From AV40 sp035568175 (GTDB taxonomy: Bacteria; Verrucomicrobiota; Verrucomicrobiia; Chthoniobacterales; UBA10450), in assembly GCA_035568175.1 (NCBI GenBank), contig DATMON010000008.1, positions 121,228 to 185,227 of the forward strand: a stretch of 64,000 nt of DNA, read 5' to 3'. Numbering within the stretch: position 1 is the stretch's first letter; each line of letters starts with the position of its first letter. Both the position numbers and the translations under genes were made by a program. Of the stretch, positions 56,822 to 64,000 are shown piece after piece. The notes beneath the pieces were generated by a model. It was not told the origin of the DNA, did no database searches, and was given only the letters and a program-made list of their open reading frames with translations.

Positions 56822-59675
56822 CATTGCGCAGCGGGTCGAACATTGGATCGAGCCGGAGCAGCGCAGGAGTAAGGGGGAGGTTTGAAGCCTGTGGGCCCGC
56901 GTACGGTATCGAAAGTAATTTCTTTAACGCGGCGATGGCGCGGTCACGCTCTCCTAGCTGCGCCGCCACCCGAGCGAAAACCTCGAGTCGGGGGGGACCA
57001 ACTAACGCGTCTTTCTCGATCGGGATCACGGTCTTCGCGCGCTCCGACAGCGCCAAAGCGGAGGCTTTGTCACCAAGGCCCATATTGGTTAGCGCGAGAT
57101 CGCCAATCAGGACATAATTCTCCGGCTGTTCTTTTAGAAACGATTCCAGTTCGCTGCGCGCCTGTCGCCAGCTTTCCTGCGCGGCGGCATGGTCGCCCGC
57201 GACTTCTTGCGACCAGCCTAACCAAAAGCGCAGTTCGCCATTGAAGTAACCCAATGCTGGGTCAGGCTTGGCAAGTATTTCCTCTAGTCGAGGGATGATT
57301 TGCGCAGGGCGGCGCTCCAAGATCGCTTGGTAAACTTGTGCTCCCAATGCGATGGTGTCCTCGGCGTTCGGGTGCAGTGGACCGAGAAGCGCTGAAGCAC
57401 GCGGCAGGTCGCCCTCCGCTTGTGCAATAGCCGCCTTTTCCGCAAGGGTATCAACGTCGTCCGGCGTAATATCGAGAACCTGATCAAGCTTGCGCAACGC
57501 CTCGGGGAAGTGCCGCCGCATAATGGAAAATACTGCGTGCGAGGTGAGCAGGTTAACGTTGCGCGGGTCGACCCGCTCAGCCTCGTTGAAGTATGACTCG
57601 CTCCGGTCCCACTGGCCTTGTCGGCGCGCGACATAGGCAAGCAATTCAGGAATCCGGCTGCTATTGGGCAGGAACTTACGTGCTTGCTTAAAGTAACCCA
57701 CCGCGTTGTCGTAATCTCTTAGGCAGGCGTAGTGGTAATATCCCTTGGCCACTACGGCCTCACCAAGGTTGGGCTGAAGACTGAAAGCGATTTCGGCTGC
57801 TTGCCGCGCCTCTTCGCGGAGGGCGACCGTTGGTTGAAGAGTCAGTGTGAGGTAGCCGAGCGCATCGACGTATGACAGCAGCGCCCAACTCAGGGCGAAC
57901 TTCGGGTCCAACCGCACCGCTTCTTTGAGATATCTCTGTGCGCCAAGGTGGTTGGCGGGAGAGTCTCCCGTTTTTAGTGTATAAGCCAGACCACGCAGGT
58001 AGGCATCGTAAGCCTCAGGATTGTCTGTCGGTCTGGCGGCGATGACTTGCTGTTCCTGACCGCTGAGGTGCGCCTGCAACTGCTCGGCGATGGCTTTGGC
58101 CACCTCACTCTCGACGGAAAAGATGTCGGTCAGTCTGCGATCAAAGGTCTCTGCCCAGAGATGGGAATCATTCGCGGCTCTGATCAATTGCACATTGACG
58201 CGCACCTGATCATTTGTTTTCTGGACGCTACCTTCCAGGAGATTGGCGACGCCGAGTTGGTTGGCAATCTCAGAGAGATTTTGAGATGTGTTCTTATAAC
58301 GCTGCGTTGACGTGCGCGAGATCACTTTGAGATCGGCGATCTTGGATAAGCGCGTCAGGATCTCGTCCTGGATGCCGTCGGCAAAGTAGGCGTTAGACTT
58401 ATCCTCGCTTAGGTTCTCGAAGGGCAGAACGGCAATGGATTTTTCATTTGGTGATGGCGCCGGAACGACGAAGAGAAAAGCGTAGGCAAACGCCGCGGCC
58501 GCCAAGATCGCCGCCGCCAGGGTGAGTAAAACAGCACGCTTGTGACCTTTAATTTTGCTGACGATAGATTCGCCACGCGCTTTGATCTGCGGCGAGGAGC
58601 CTTCGGCTTCCCCCTTGAGATTTCGCAGGTCGGCGAGCATCTCCTTGATCGTCTGGTAACGCTGATCCCTGTTTTTGCGTAAAGCCTTTTGCAGAATCGA
58701 TTCGAGTTTGAGCGGAACGTCCGACAACACGCCTGACAAAGGTGGAGGCTCCGTCCTCAGGATGGAGGCGATGCAATCGCTCGGCGTCTCGCCTCGGAAC
58801 GGTGGGATCCCTCCAATCATCTCGTAGAGCACCACGCCGAGGCTCCAGATATCCGAGCGGGCGTCCACCTTCTGGCCACGCGTCTGTTCCGGAGACATGT
58901 AGTGCGCCGTGCCTAACACTAACCCTGGTCGCGTTTGTAGCACAGCCGTTGTTCCAAGCTCGTAATGGTCCGAAGCCGGCTCGGTCAGCTTGGCAATCCC
59001 GAAGTCGAGCACCTTCGCGTATCCGTCCGGTCGCAGCATAATGTTTTCCGGTTTGATGTCGCGGTGCACGACGCCCGTTTCGTGCGCGGCAGCCAGCGCC
59101 GAGGCCACCTGCACGGCAATTTCCAGCGCGGCGTGCAGATTCATCCTTCCGCACGCGAGCGACGCGCGCAGCGTTATGCCTTCGATGAACTCCGTCGCGA
59201 TGAATTGCCGGTTTCCCTCCGCGCCGATCTCGTAAACCGTCAGAATGTTCGGATGATTTAAGGCGGAGGCACTCCGGGCCTCGGTTTTGAACCGGCTCAG
59301 CTGCGTCTCGTCTGCTGTCAAGCGCTTTGAGAGAAGCTTGAGCGCGACTTTGCGCCCGAGTCGCTCGTCCCGCGCAAGATAAACCTCGCCCATTCCGCCG
59401 ACGCCGATAAGTGACTCGATCCGGTAATGACCAATCAATTCTCCAACCAATGCGCCGGCCATCTCCTTAGTCAGAAGCTCGGGAGCGATTTCGAAGGCCG
59501 GTGATTCGATAAAATTCTCCGCCCGCTCGTAAGAGGCGAGCAGAGACTCAACCTCGCGGCACAAGCCTTCGTCGCCGTGACAAGCCTCATCGAGAAATGC
59601 GGCCCGCTCCTCGGGCGCACGCTCGACGGCCGACTGGAAGAGATCGTTGATCTGCTGCCAGCGCTCAGCTTTCAT
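56781..59675 (-). CDS. Ser/Thr protein kinase with TolB-like and TPR domains
   Basis: About 964 residues from ATG 59675, overlapping the sigma stop by one base (TGATG). Kinase domain about 75-345: glycine loop GVGGMGEVYLA, VALKLL with the Lys, catalytic HRDIKPENIMLR and DFGIAKLTEP. Transmembrane helix near 410-430 (LTLAAAILAAAAFAYAFLFV). A TolB/FlgO-like domain follows (SIAVLPFENLSEDKSNAYFADGIQDEILTRLSK; LLEGSVQKTNDQVRVNVQL), then TPRs to the end. The design matches the cyclase protein at 33723 with the catalytic part exchanged. The upstream ECF sigma gene is probably a partner. Confidence 0.92.
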   Translation of the reverse strand: MKAERWQQINDLFQSAVERAPEERAAFLDEACHGDEGLCREVESLLASYERAENFIESPAFEIAPELLTKEMAGALVGELIGHYRIESLIGVGGMGEVYLARDERLGRKVALKLLSKRLTADETQLSRFKTEARSASALNHPNILTVYEIGAEGNRQFIATEFIEGITLRASLACGRMNLHAALEIAVQVASALAAAHETGVVHRDIKPENIMLRPDGYAKVLDFGIAKLTEPASDHYELGTTAVLQTRPGLVLGTAHYMSPEQTRGQKVDARSDIWSLGVVLYEMIGGIPPFRGETPSDCIASILRTEPPPLSGVLSDVPLKLESILQKALRKNRDQRYQTIKEMLADLRNLKGEAEGSSPQIKARGESIVSKIKGHKRAVLLTLAAAILAAAAFAYAFLFVVPAPSPNEKSIAVLPFENLSEDKSNAYFADGIQDEILTRLSKIADLKVISRTSTQRYKNTSQNLSEIANQLGVANLLEGSVQKTNDQVRVNVQLIRAANDSHLWAETFDRRLTDIFSVESEVAKAIAEQLQAHLSGQEQQVIAARPTDNPEAYDAYLRGLAYTLKTGDSPANHLGAQRYLKEAVRLDPKFALSWALLSYVDALGYLTLTLQPTVALREEARQAAEIAFSLQPNLGEAVVAKGYYHYACLRDYDNAVGYFKQARKFLPNSSRIPELLAYVARRQGQWDRSESYFNEAERVDPRNVNLLTSHAVFSIMRRHFPEALRKLDQVLDITPDDVDTLAEKAAIAQAEGDLPRASALLGPLHPNAEDTIALGAQVYQAILERRPAQIIPRLEEILAKPDPALGYFNGELRFWLGWSQEVAGDHAAAQESWRQARSELESFLKEQPENYVLIGDLALTNMGLGDKASALALSERAKTVIPIEKDALVGPPRLEVFARVAAQLGERDRAIAALKKLLSIPYAGPQASNLPLTPALLRLDPMFDPLRNDPRFQKLASATPK

Positions 59676-60256
59676 CAGGTTTCTTCCCCACTCAGCGCCC
59701 GGTAAAGCCAGGCTTTGGCCATGTTCCATTCGCGCTCCACCGTCCGCTGAGAGAGTTTCAGGAATTCAGCTGTCTCTTCGACCGTCAAACCGCCGAAGTA
59801 CCGCAATTCAACAATCTGACTTTTACGCGGATCCTGCACGGTCAACTTTTCCAATGCTTCATCGAGGGCGAGCAATTCCTCCGATCGCGTTTCCGTCACT
59901 AACGCAGCTTCATCCAACGTTACTTTCAGCGCGCCGCCGCCACGCTTGAGCGAGTGGCGTTCACGGGCATGGTCAACCATGATGCGCCGCATCAACTGTG
60001 CGGCCGCCGCGACAAAGTGTGTCCGGTTCTGCCAGAGCGGCTTCGTCGTATCGACCATCCGCAGGTAAGCTTCGTTAAGGATCGCGGTGGTCTGCAGGGT
60101 GTGTCCGGCACGCTCCCGGCTCATGTAATGGTGGGCCAGCCGGTGCAATTCGGGTTGCACCAGCGGGATCAACTTCTCCAGCGCTCCCTCGTCTCCGCCG
60201 CTCCAGTCGCCAAGCAATTGGGTGACCTCTTGTTGCACGGGTGAGGGCGTCCTCAT
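59675..60256 (-). CDS. ECF sigma factor (TIGR02999-like), kinase-linked
   Basis: 193 residues. Region 2: LIPLVQPELHRLAHHYMSRERAGHTLQTTAILNEAYLRMVD; region 4: VQDPRKSQIVELRYFGGLTVEETAEFLKLSQRTVEREWNMAKAWLYRAL. The HTLQTTALLNEAYLRL-like block is the signature of the ECF group usually encoded with Ser/Thr kinases in Planctomycetes and Acidobacteria. Overlaps the kinase gene by one base. The kinase may control it by phosphorylation instead of an anti-sigma factor; known for the group, not shown here. Confidence 0.9.
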   Translation of the reverse strand: MRTPSPVQQEVTQLLGDWSGGDEGALEKLIPLVQPELHRLAHHYMSRERAGHTLQTTAILNEAYLRMVDTTKPLWQNRTHFVAAAAQLMRRIMVDHARERHSLKRGGGALKVTLDEAALVTETRSEELLALDEALEKLTVQDPRKSQIVELRYFGGLTVEETAEFLKLSQRTVEREWNMAKAWLYRALSGEET

Positions 60257-60446
60257 ACAGGCTGCTCGACGTTGTAAATTCTAACACGATCGAGGGATTT
60301 TCACAGCACTGCGGGAGGTGATCAAAAAACTGCGCAGTCGTGGCGGGTTCCAGCCGGGATTTCCGCTTTAGAAGATAGAAGGACATTCATGCCGACATGA
60401 AAAAACGGGCCCGCCGGACAGATGTCGCAACCGGAAAAGGAAAATT

Positions 60447-60965
60447 ATGGAAACAACTTTTGAAGCGATGATGCTGCCTCATCTTGACGCGGCGCACAAT
60501 TTAGCAAAATGGCTTCTTCGCAACGAACAGGATGCGCAGGATGTGGTGCAAGACGCGTTTCTGCGTGCGTTCAAGTCCTTCGCCGGATTCCGCGGTTCTA
60601 ATGGCCGCGCCTGGTTGCTGGCGATCGTCCGAAATACCTCGTACACGTTGATGAAAAAGAACCGCGCGGTTGATCTGACCACTGCGTTTGATGAAGAAAT
60701 ACACGGGTCCCAGGAGAAGTCTGTTAGTCCGGCAACAATCCTCGAGCACAGCGAAGACGCGAAGCTAATCAAAGAGGCAATGAATGAATTGCCTGTCGAA
60801 TTCCGGGAGATCTTGACACTGCGACACCAGGAAGATCTCTCCTACAACGAAATAGCCGAGATCGCGCAGCTTGCGCCCGGAACCGTCATGTCGCGGCTCG
60901 CTCGCGCGCGGGGCAAACTCAAGGAGAAGCTTGGAGCTCGCATGAATAAGGGAGAGATAAAATGA
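60447..60965 (+). CDS. RNA polymerase sigma factor, ECF type
   Basis: 172 residues; region 2 HLDAAHNLAKWLLRNEQDAQDVVQDAFLRAFKSFAGFRG with NGRAWLLAIVRNTSYTLMKKN, and region 4 LPVEFREILTLRHQEDLSYNEIAEIAQLAPGTVMSRLARARGKL. AAAGGAAAA precedes the ATG. Such factors usually have a zinc-anti-sigma gene directly after. The next ATG (60962) overlaps this stop as ATGA, but its frame ends after 25 codons. Divergently placed to the sigma/kinase pair, 190 bases away. Confidence 0.9.
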   Translation: METTFEAMMLPHLDAAHNLAKWLLRNEQDAQDVVQDAFLRAFKSFAGFRGSNGRAWLLAIVRNTSYTLMKKNRAVDLTTAFDEEIHGSQEKSVSPATILEHSEDAKLIKEAMNELPVEFREILTLRHQEDLSYNEIAEIAQLAPGTVMSRLARARGKLKEKLGARMNKGEIK

Positions 60966-61039
60966 ACCTCGAAGCTGCCATAAATTTTGATGCACGGTAC
61001 CGGGACGGCTATTTACATGCGCTGGCAGCGCTGACCTGA
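60962..61039 (+). pseudogene. Coupled 25-codon stub where an anti-sigma gene is expected
   Basis: ATG overlaps the sigma stop (ATGA), as coupled anti-sigma genes do. It encodes MNLEAAINFDARYRDGYLHA then a few residues and TGA. The start fits an anti-sigma N-terminus only loosely, with no Cys. After it, 61040-61399 has stops in every frame and no gene that I trust; I read the stub as a truncated anti-sigma gene or a leader peptide. Confidence 0.4.
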
Positions 61040-61399
61040 CTGCAGTGTAGCTCGGCGTTTCGGTCCTGCTGTTCGCCTGACTGACTCGCAGGCCGCAATC
61101 GCCAGTCGGGTGCCGTTCCGACGTCGCACGTTGCCAACATCCAACGTTCGGTCACCAACTTCTGCTTTCCCAAGCGCCGGGAATATTCGCTCATCAAAGC
61201 GGTATGGATAGCTGAAAGCAAATTTAACCGAACAAAGCGTTAACTGAAACTGAAACCAAATCATAAAGAGACTCACATCATGTCAGCTTTCCTTCCCACA
61301 CCTTCCTTGCAACGGGAACCTACTCTTATATCTGCTCTATCCACCTCAGGATCACAGGGAGAATCATCGTCAAGTAAACATCCAACCAAAATCTATTAC

Positions 61400-61879
61400 A
61401 TGAAATCGTCGCTCTGCTTATCCCACTCATCCTATTTGAAAACCGCGCTTTTGATTGTTCAACTAGCCTTGTGCTTTGGCGGTGCAACCGTCGCGCAAGC
61501 CGGAAGCAAGGATCCGTTGTCTCCCGGCCCGGTACGACCCGGGAATTTGGATTATCGAACTGAGTTACCACAAGGATATCTCAGGGTCTATTCGGCCACC
61601 GATGAATTCAAGGATGGCGACGCGTGGTACTTTCCACATAGCTCTTATGCCATTTATACGATCGACGGACAGCTCTTTAAAAGCGTCACAAACCACCGTT
61701 CCGCGGCCGATGAAGTCCCCGAGGTCGTGGCGTTGCCCGTTGGGGCTTACACCGTTGTAGCTCGTTCGGAGAAAAATGGATACGGCCACATCCTCGTTGT
61801 TATCAAGGAAGGTCAGCAGGCGATCCTCGACTTGGATCTCTGGGAAACGAAAACGCAAAGGAGCTTGGCACACAACTGA
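61400..61879 (+). CDS. Secreted hypothetical protein
   Basis: About 159 residues from ATG 61400; the frame opens at 61280, but the first 40 residues look non-native. A signal peptide LKTALLIVQLALCFGGATVAQA is followed by a beta-rich domain: GYLRVYSATDEFKDGDAWYFPHSSYAIYTIDGQLF, then VVALPVGAYTVVARSEKNGYGHILVVIKEGQQ, which resembles a transthyretin- or carboxypeptidase-regulatory-like beta-sandwich. No family recognised. No strong ribosome site. Confidence 0.6.
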   Translation: MKSSLCLSHSSYLKTALLIVQLALCFGGATVAQAGSKDPLSPGPVRPGNLDYRTELPQGYLRVYSATDEFKDGDAWYFPHSSYAIYTIDGQLFKSVTNHRSAADEVPEVVALPVGAYTVVARSEKNGYGHILVVIKEGQQAILDLDLWETKTQRSLAHN

Positions 61880-61892
61880 CGAGTTCCGATTT

Positions 61893-62228
61893 ATGAACTC
61901 CGAAACGAGGAATGAGTTTGACGTAAAGTACGAGGATCGCTTTCAAAAGATCCGCGAAGCAGCCGCCGCCGCGCTAAAGCAATTAGACCAATTGGGTTCA
62001 GCCGAAGCCATGCCACGAGAAGCGCTGAACGGTGAGGTCGCGCGCATCGCGCACGAGAGGTTGCACCGTTACGGATGTGATCTCGTTGTTCATCGAACGG
62101 ATGATGGCTTAACGCGATTCCTGATCAAGGTCCAGAGCACTGGGAGACGATACGATCTCATCAAGAGTTTTTTCCATCGCGACGACGGCTCAAAAGCGGG
62201 AGGCCTGACTTATGGTCCTGGATCTTAG
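61893..62228 (+). CDS. Hypothetical protein
   Basis: 111 residues from ATG 61893. N-terminal helix FQKIREAAAAALKQLDQLGSAEAM, followed by HERLHRYGCDLVVHRTDDGLTRFLIKVQSTGRRYDLIKSFF with an alternating strand pattern. Not a family that I recognise. It starts 13 bases after the secreted protein's stop and overlaps the next ATG by 17 bases, so they may be one transcript. Confidence 0.5.
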   Translation: MNSETRNEFDVKYEDRFQKIREAAAAALKQLDQLGSAEAMPREALNGEVARIAHERLHRYGCDLVVHRTDDGLTRFLIKVQSTGRRYDLIKSFFHRDDGSKAGGLTYGPGS

Positions 62229-62460
62229 AGGTAAAAAGGTACTTGTAATTGGTGGGAAACAATCAGTTGGGCGCGCCATTGCTGAAGCAGTGGCGCGTGA
62301 AGGAGCCGACGTAGTGATCTGGCTGCGGAAGTACATTAACGGGGCAAGCGAAGCGGAAGCATTGCCAATTACACAACTTGAAATCCCAACGCAGCTAAAC
62401 AATGGAGCGGTGCCAACCTCGCTCTGGCGCCAAACAATTGCGCAGAGATCTTACTGGTAG
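62212..62460 (+). pseudogene. Truncated short-chain dehydrogenase
   Basis: 82 codons. The start LDLRGKKVLVIGGKQSVGRAIAEAVAREGADVVI is a Rossmann fold beta-1/alpha-A segment of an SDR, with a modified glycine motif (GGKQSVG). After residue 38 the similarity disappears. The catalytic Ser-Tyr-Lys is absent, so this is a fragment. Confidence 0.65.
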
Positions 62461-62578
62461 TCCGATTGGCTAACGCTGAACCTCACGTTTCACTTTCAAA
62501 GGTTTCGGGAATAAACTCGCGCCGAACTGGTAGGAATTGATGAAACTAAATCTTACAAACCAATTTAGGAGCTAAACT

Positions 62579-62677
62579 ATGTCCAGCTCCATTTCTCACG
62601 ATCACAATCACGACGGCATTAATCGCTGCGGCGTCTCGGTGGAATCCTCAGCGGTGTTGAAGCGCCCTGAACGGTAA
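62579..62677 (+). other. 32-codon ORF with strong ribosome site in a decayed region
   Basis: AGGAG at 62567-62571 is seven bases before ATG 62579; the peptide begins MSSSISHDHNHDGINRCG. The good spacing suggests that a gene starts here and is cut short, or a small peptide. From 62461 to 62946 I see no other convincing gene; composition and stops suggest decay. Confidence 0.3.
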
Positions 62678-62946
62678 GTCGCAGGGTTTCGCCCTCCAGT
62701 TCGACCAAAGAATCAAAATGCACCCAACCATAAGTCAGATGTTTTATCCAAATCGCCAGGCGTTTTTTGCTAAGCTGTCTCTGAGTCTATCGCTGCAGCC
62801 GACGATGAAGATTGGGCCGGCACCGCTCCCGAGCGGAGAGCATAGGCCTGGATCACGCAATATGCGGAAAGCGGTGCCAACGGAGACGCTGAGCAGCGCG
62901 CAACGAAGCATGAAGGCAAGAATCAGAGCGACGGCAGCGAGTTAAC

Positions 62947-63258
62947 ATGAAACCAATATTTCAAATTGATCATCGATCTAGGCTGATTGGGCCCGCTGCG
63001 AGGACCAGCCATGCGTCTAGGAAGACGGACTATAATTACCAAGCAGCGACGCTCGACGATGTCGACGGTGGATGTGCGGGCAATTACAAGCCGCCGTTTC
63101 GCGCTATCGGCCGGGATTATTTCGCGCGCGAAGCGCATTATGACTGGGCAAGTGAGGCACTGGTTTTCTGCCTATTGATGCTCACGAGCATCCCGCCGCT
63201 GGTGAATGGAGCAAGCGCCGTCGCAGGATTACTTCGTTCGACCGGACGACCACTCTGA
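62947..63258 (+). CDS. Hypothetical membrane-associated protein
   Basis: 103 residues. The C-terminal part FAREAHYDWASEALVFCLLMLTSIPPLVNGASAVAGLLRSTG has a single hydrophobic helix and looks real; the N-terminal half is polar. No ribosome site. No family recognised. From 63259 to 63525 there is no gene that I can support. Confidence 0.45.
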   Translation: MKPIFQIDHRSRLIGPAARTSHASRKTDYNYQAATLDDVDGGCAGNYKPPFRAIGRDYFAREAHYDWASEALVFCLLMLTSIPPLVNGASAVAGLLRSTGRPL

Positions 63259-63525
63259 TTTCGGTGGTTCCTTACGAGCTCCTAGGGTCGGTAGGTCGCC
63301 GACGACGTTTCCGACATGGGACATGCTAAAATGGCTCAAATATTCCGTTCGTTAGGCGAAGGCTTTCACTGAATGTCGCGAATGGTTAGTATGTGGCGGT
63401 CGGGCACGGCGAATACGCTCAAACCATTGCCATCGTTGGGTGTGCCGGGAACCAGGGCTCAGGCGGGGCCCAGCCGCATCACGATTTTGGTGACGATCAA
63501 ATTTCTAGCGACGAACGTATCGTTC

Positions 63526-64000
63526 CTATTTCGTCGGCTTCTCTCGGTCTTTCTTCAGCTGCTGTAGGATGCTGATAAGGTTCTCATTAACCGGAATATC
63601 CGATTTACCATAGTGAAAGTTGGTGAAGATCCATTTCCCGTCCACTAAAGCGAGCTCAGGCACCACATCCGGTTTCGGATTTTTCTTCCCTTCCCAAACA
63701 CCGAAGACGTCCACGTAATAATGGTTTGCCTTTGGGCGAACCTTGCCCGCCACATACTTTTCCGCTGTATCCTGCCCGTTCAGGAAAGGGTCGAAATCGA
63801 GGCCGACAATTTCGCCGGGAGATTTTTTGGAGGCTTCGAGATCATCTTTCAAGGCTTGGGCCAATGCCGAAGTGAAAGACGATTTCTTTTCGCGCAGGGT
63901 GACCTCGAAGGCCGACTCCTGACTCGGATCGTTGGTCAAAGCCTTCGCCTTCGCCAGATACCAGTCATAGAACTGTTGGACAAATTGCGCGCAACCTTCC
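63526..64000 (-). CDS. DUF3828-like secreted protein, C-terminal part (runs off right edge)
   Basis: The frame stays open to the window edge, at least 158 residues. The segment near the edge, CAQFVQQFYDWYLAKAKAL, is the start pattern of DUF3828-type domains (Phe-Tyr-x-Trp-Tyr). Later FDPFLNGQDTAEKYVAGKVRPKANHYYVDVFG and KWIFTNFHYG support a lumazine-like/NTF2-type beta fold. The real start lies beyond 64000; the TTG at 63939 is not the start. Function unknown. Confidence 0.65.
   Translation of the reverse strand, partial: EGCAQFVQQFYDWYLAKAKALTNDPSQESAFEVTLREKKSSFTSALAQALKDDLEASKKSPGEIVGLDFDPFLNGQDTAEKYVAGKVRPKANHYYVDVFGVWEGKKNPKPDVVPELALVDGKWIFTNFHYGKSDIPVNENLISILQQLKKDREKPTK

Noticed and set aside
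61013..61276. 87-codon minus-strand frame between the anti-sigma stub and the secreted protein
   Set aside because: No ribosome site, no protein-like pattern and Cys/Arg-rich composition typical of a chance frame.

Overview
The window looks like chromosomal DNA of a soil-type Verrucomicrobiota bacterium, probably Spartobacteria/Chthoniobacterales. This is inferred from the moderately GC-rich composition, an ARC/Dop pair, many PAS/HisKA_3 and TolB-like/TPR signalling proteins, ECF sigma plus Ser/Thr kinase pairs, and abundant small palindromic repeats. No rRNA, CRISPR array, IS element or phage gene was found. There is one tRNA, tRNA-Asp(GUC).

Layout. 1-10.4 kb: 5' part of asnS, an SGNH/MBOAT O-acyl-transfer pair, a KANL3-type hydrolase, speA, a bifunctional-nuclease-domain protein, a thioredoxin-fold protein, an ECF sigma factor and an outer-membrane barrel. 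10.6-13.3 kb: a soluble PAS histidine kinase overlapping the first of two tandem NarL-type regulators. 13.4-23.6 kb: an envelope and metal (probably zinc) region with a small secreted protein, TonB receptor, porin, ZnuA, ZnuB, two CDF exporters and a ZIP transporter; no ZnuC ATPase is present. 23.6-32 kb: lysS, an ACT protein, TPR and DUF4388 proteins, a peptidoglycan amidase, NnrD/E and an M50 protease. 32-36 kb: two TolB-like/TPR proteins, one fused to a class III cyclase domain. 36-48 kb: uvrB, a gluzincin, holA, aroB, a second amidase, a YmdB phosphodiesterase, infC, a DsbA-like protein and a rhomboid. 48-54 kb: glgP and the dop-arc pair of the Pup system.

54.26-64 kb starts at tRNA-Asp and differs in character. 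It holds a LysR/crotonase module bounded by diverged ~118-bp direct repeats that include the tRNA 3' end, an ECF sigma/Ser-Thr kinase pair, a second ECF sigma factor with only a stub where an anti-sigma gene would be, several unknown small proteins and decayed DNA.

The most striking signal is not a gene. The decamer AAGATCGACA (either strand) occurs 26 times by my count between 162 and 53196, in several reading frames and between genes, on both strands about equally. It does not occur at all from the tRNA to the right end. It behaves like a genome-wide DNA-level word, such as an uptake or architecture sequence, and its absence marks the right-hand 10 kb as foreign or differently evolving. A second layer is a family of twin-hairpin palindromic elements, one copy of which sits in frame inside uvrB.
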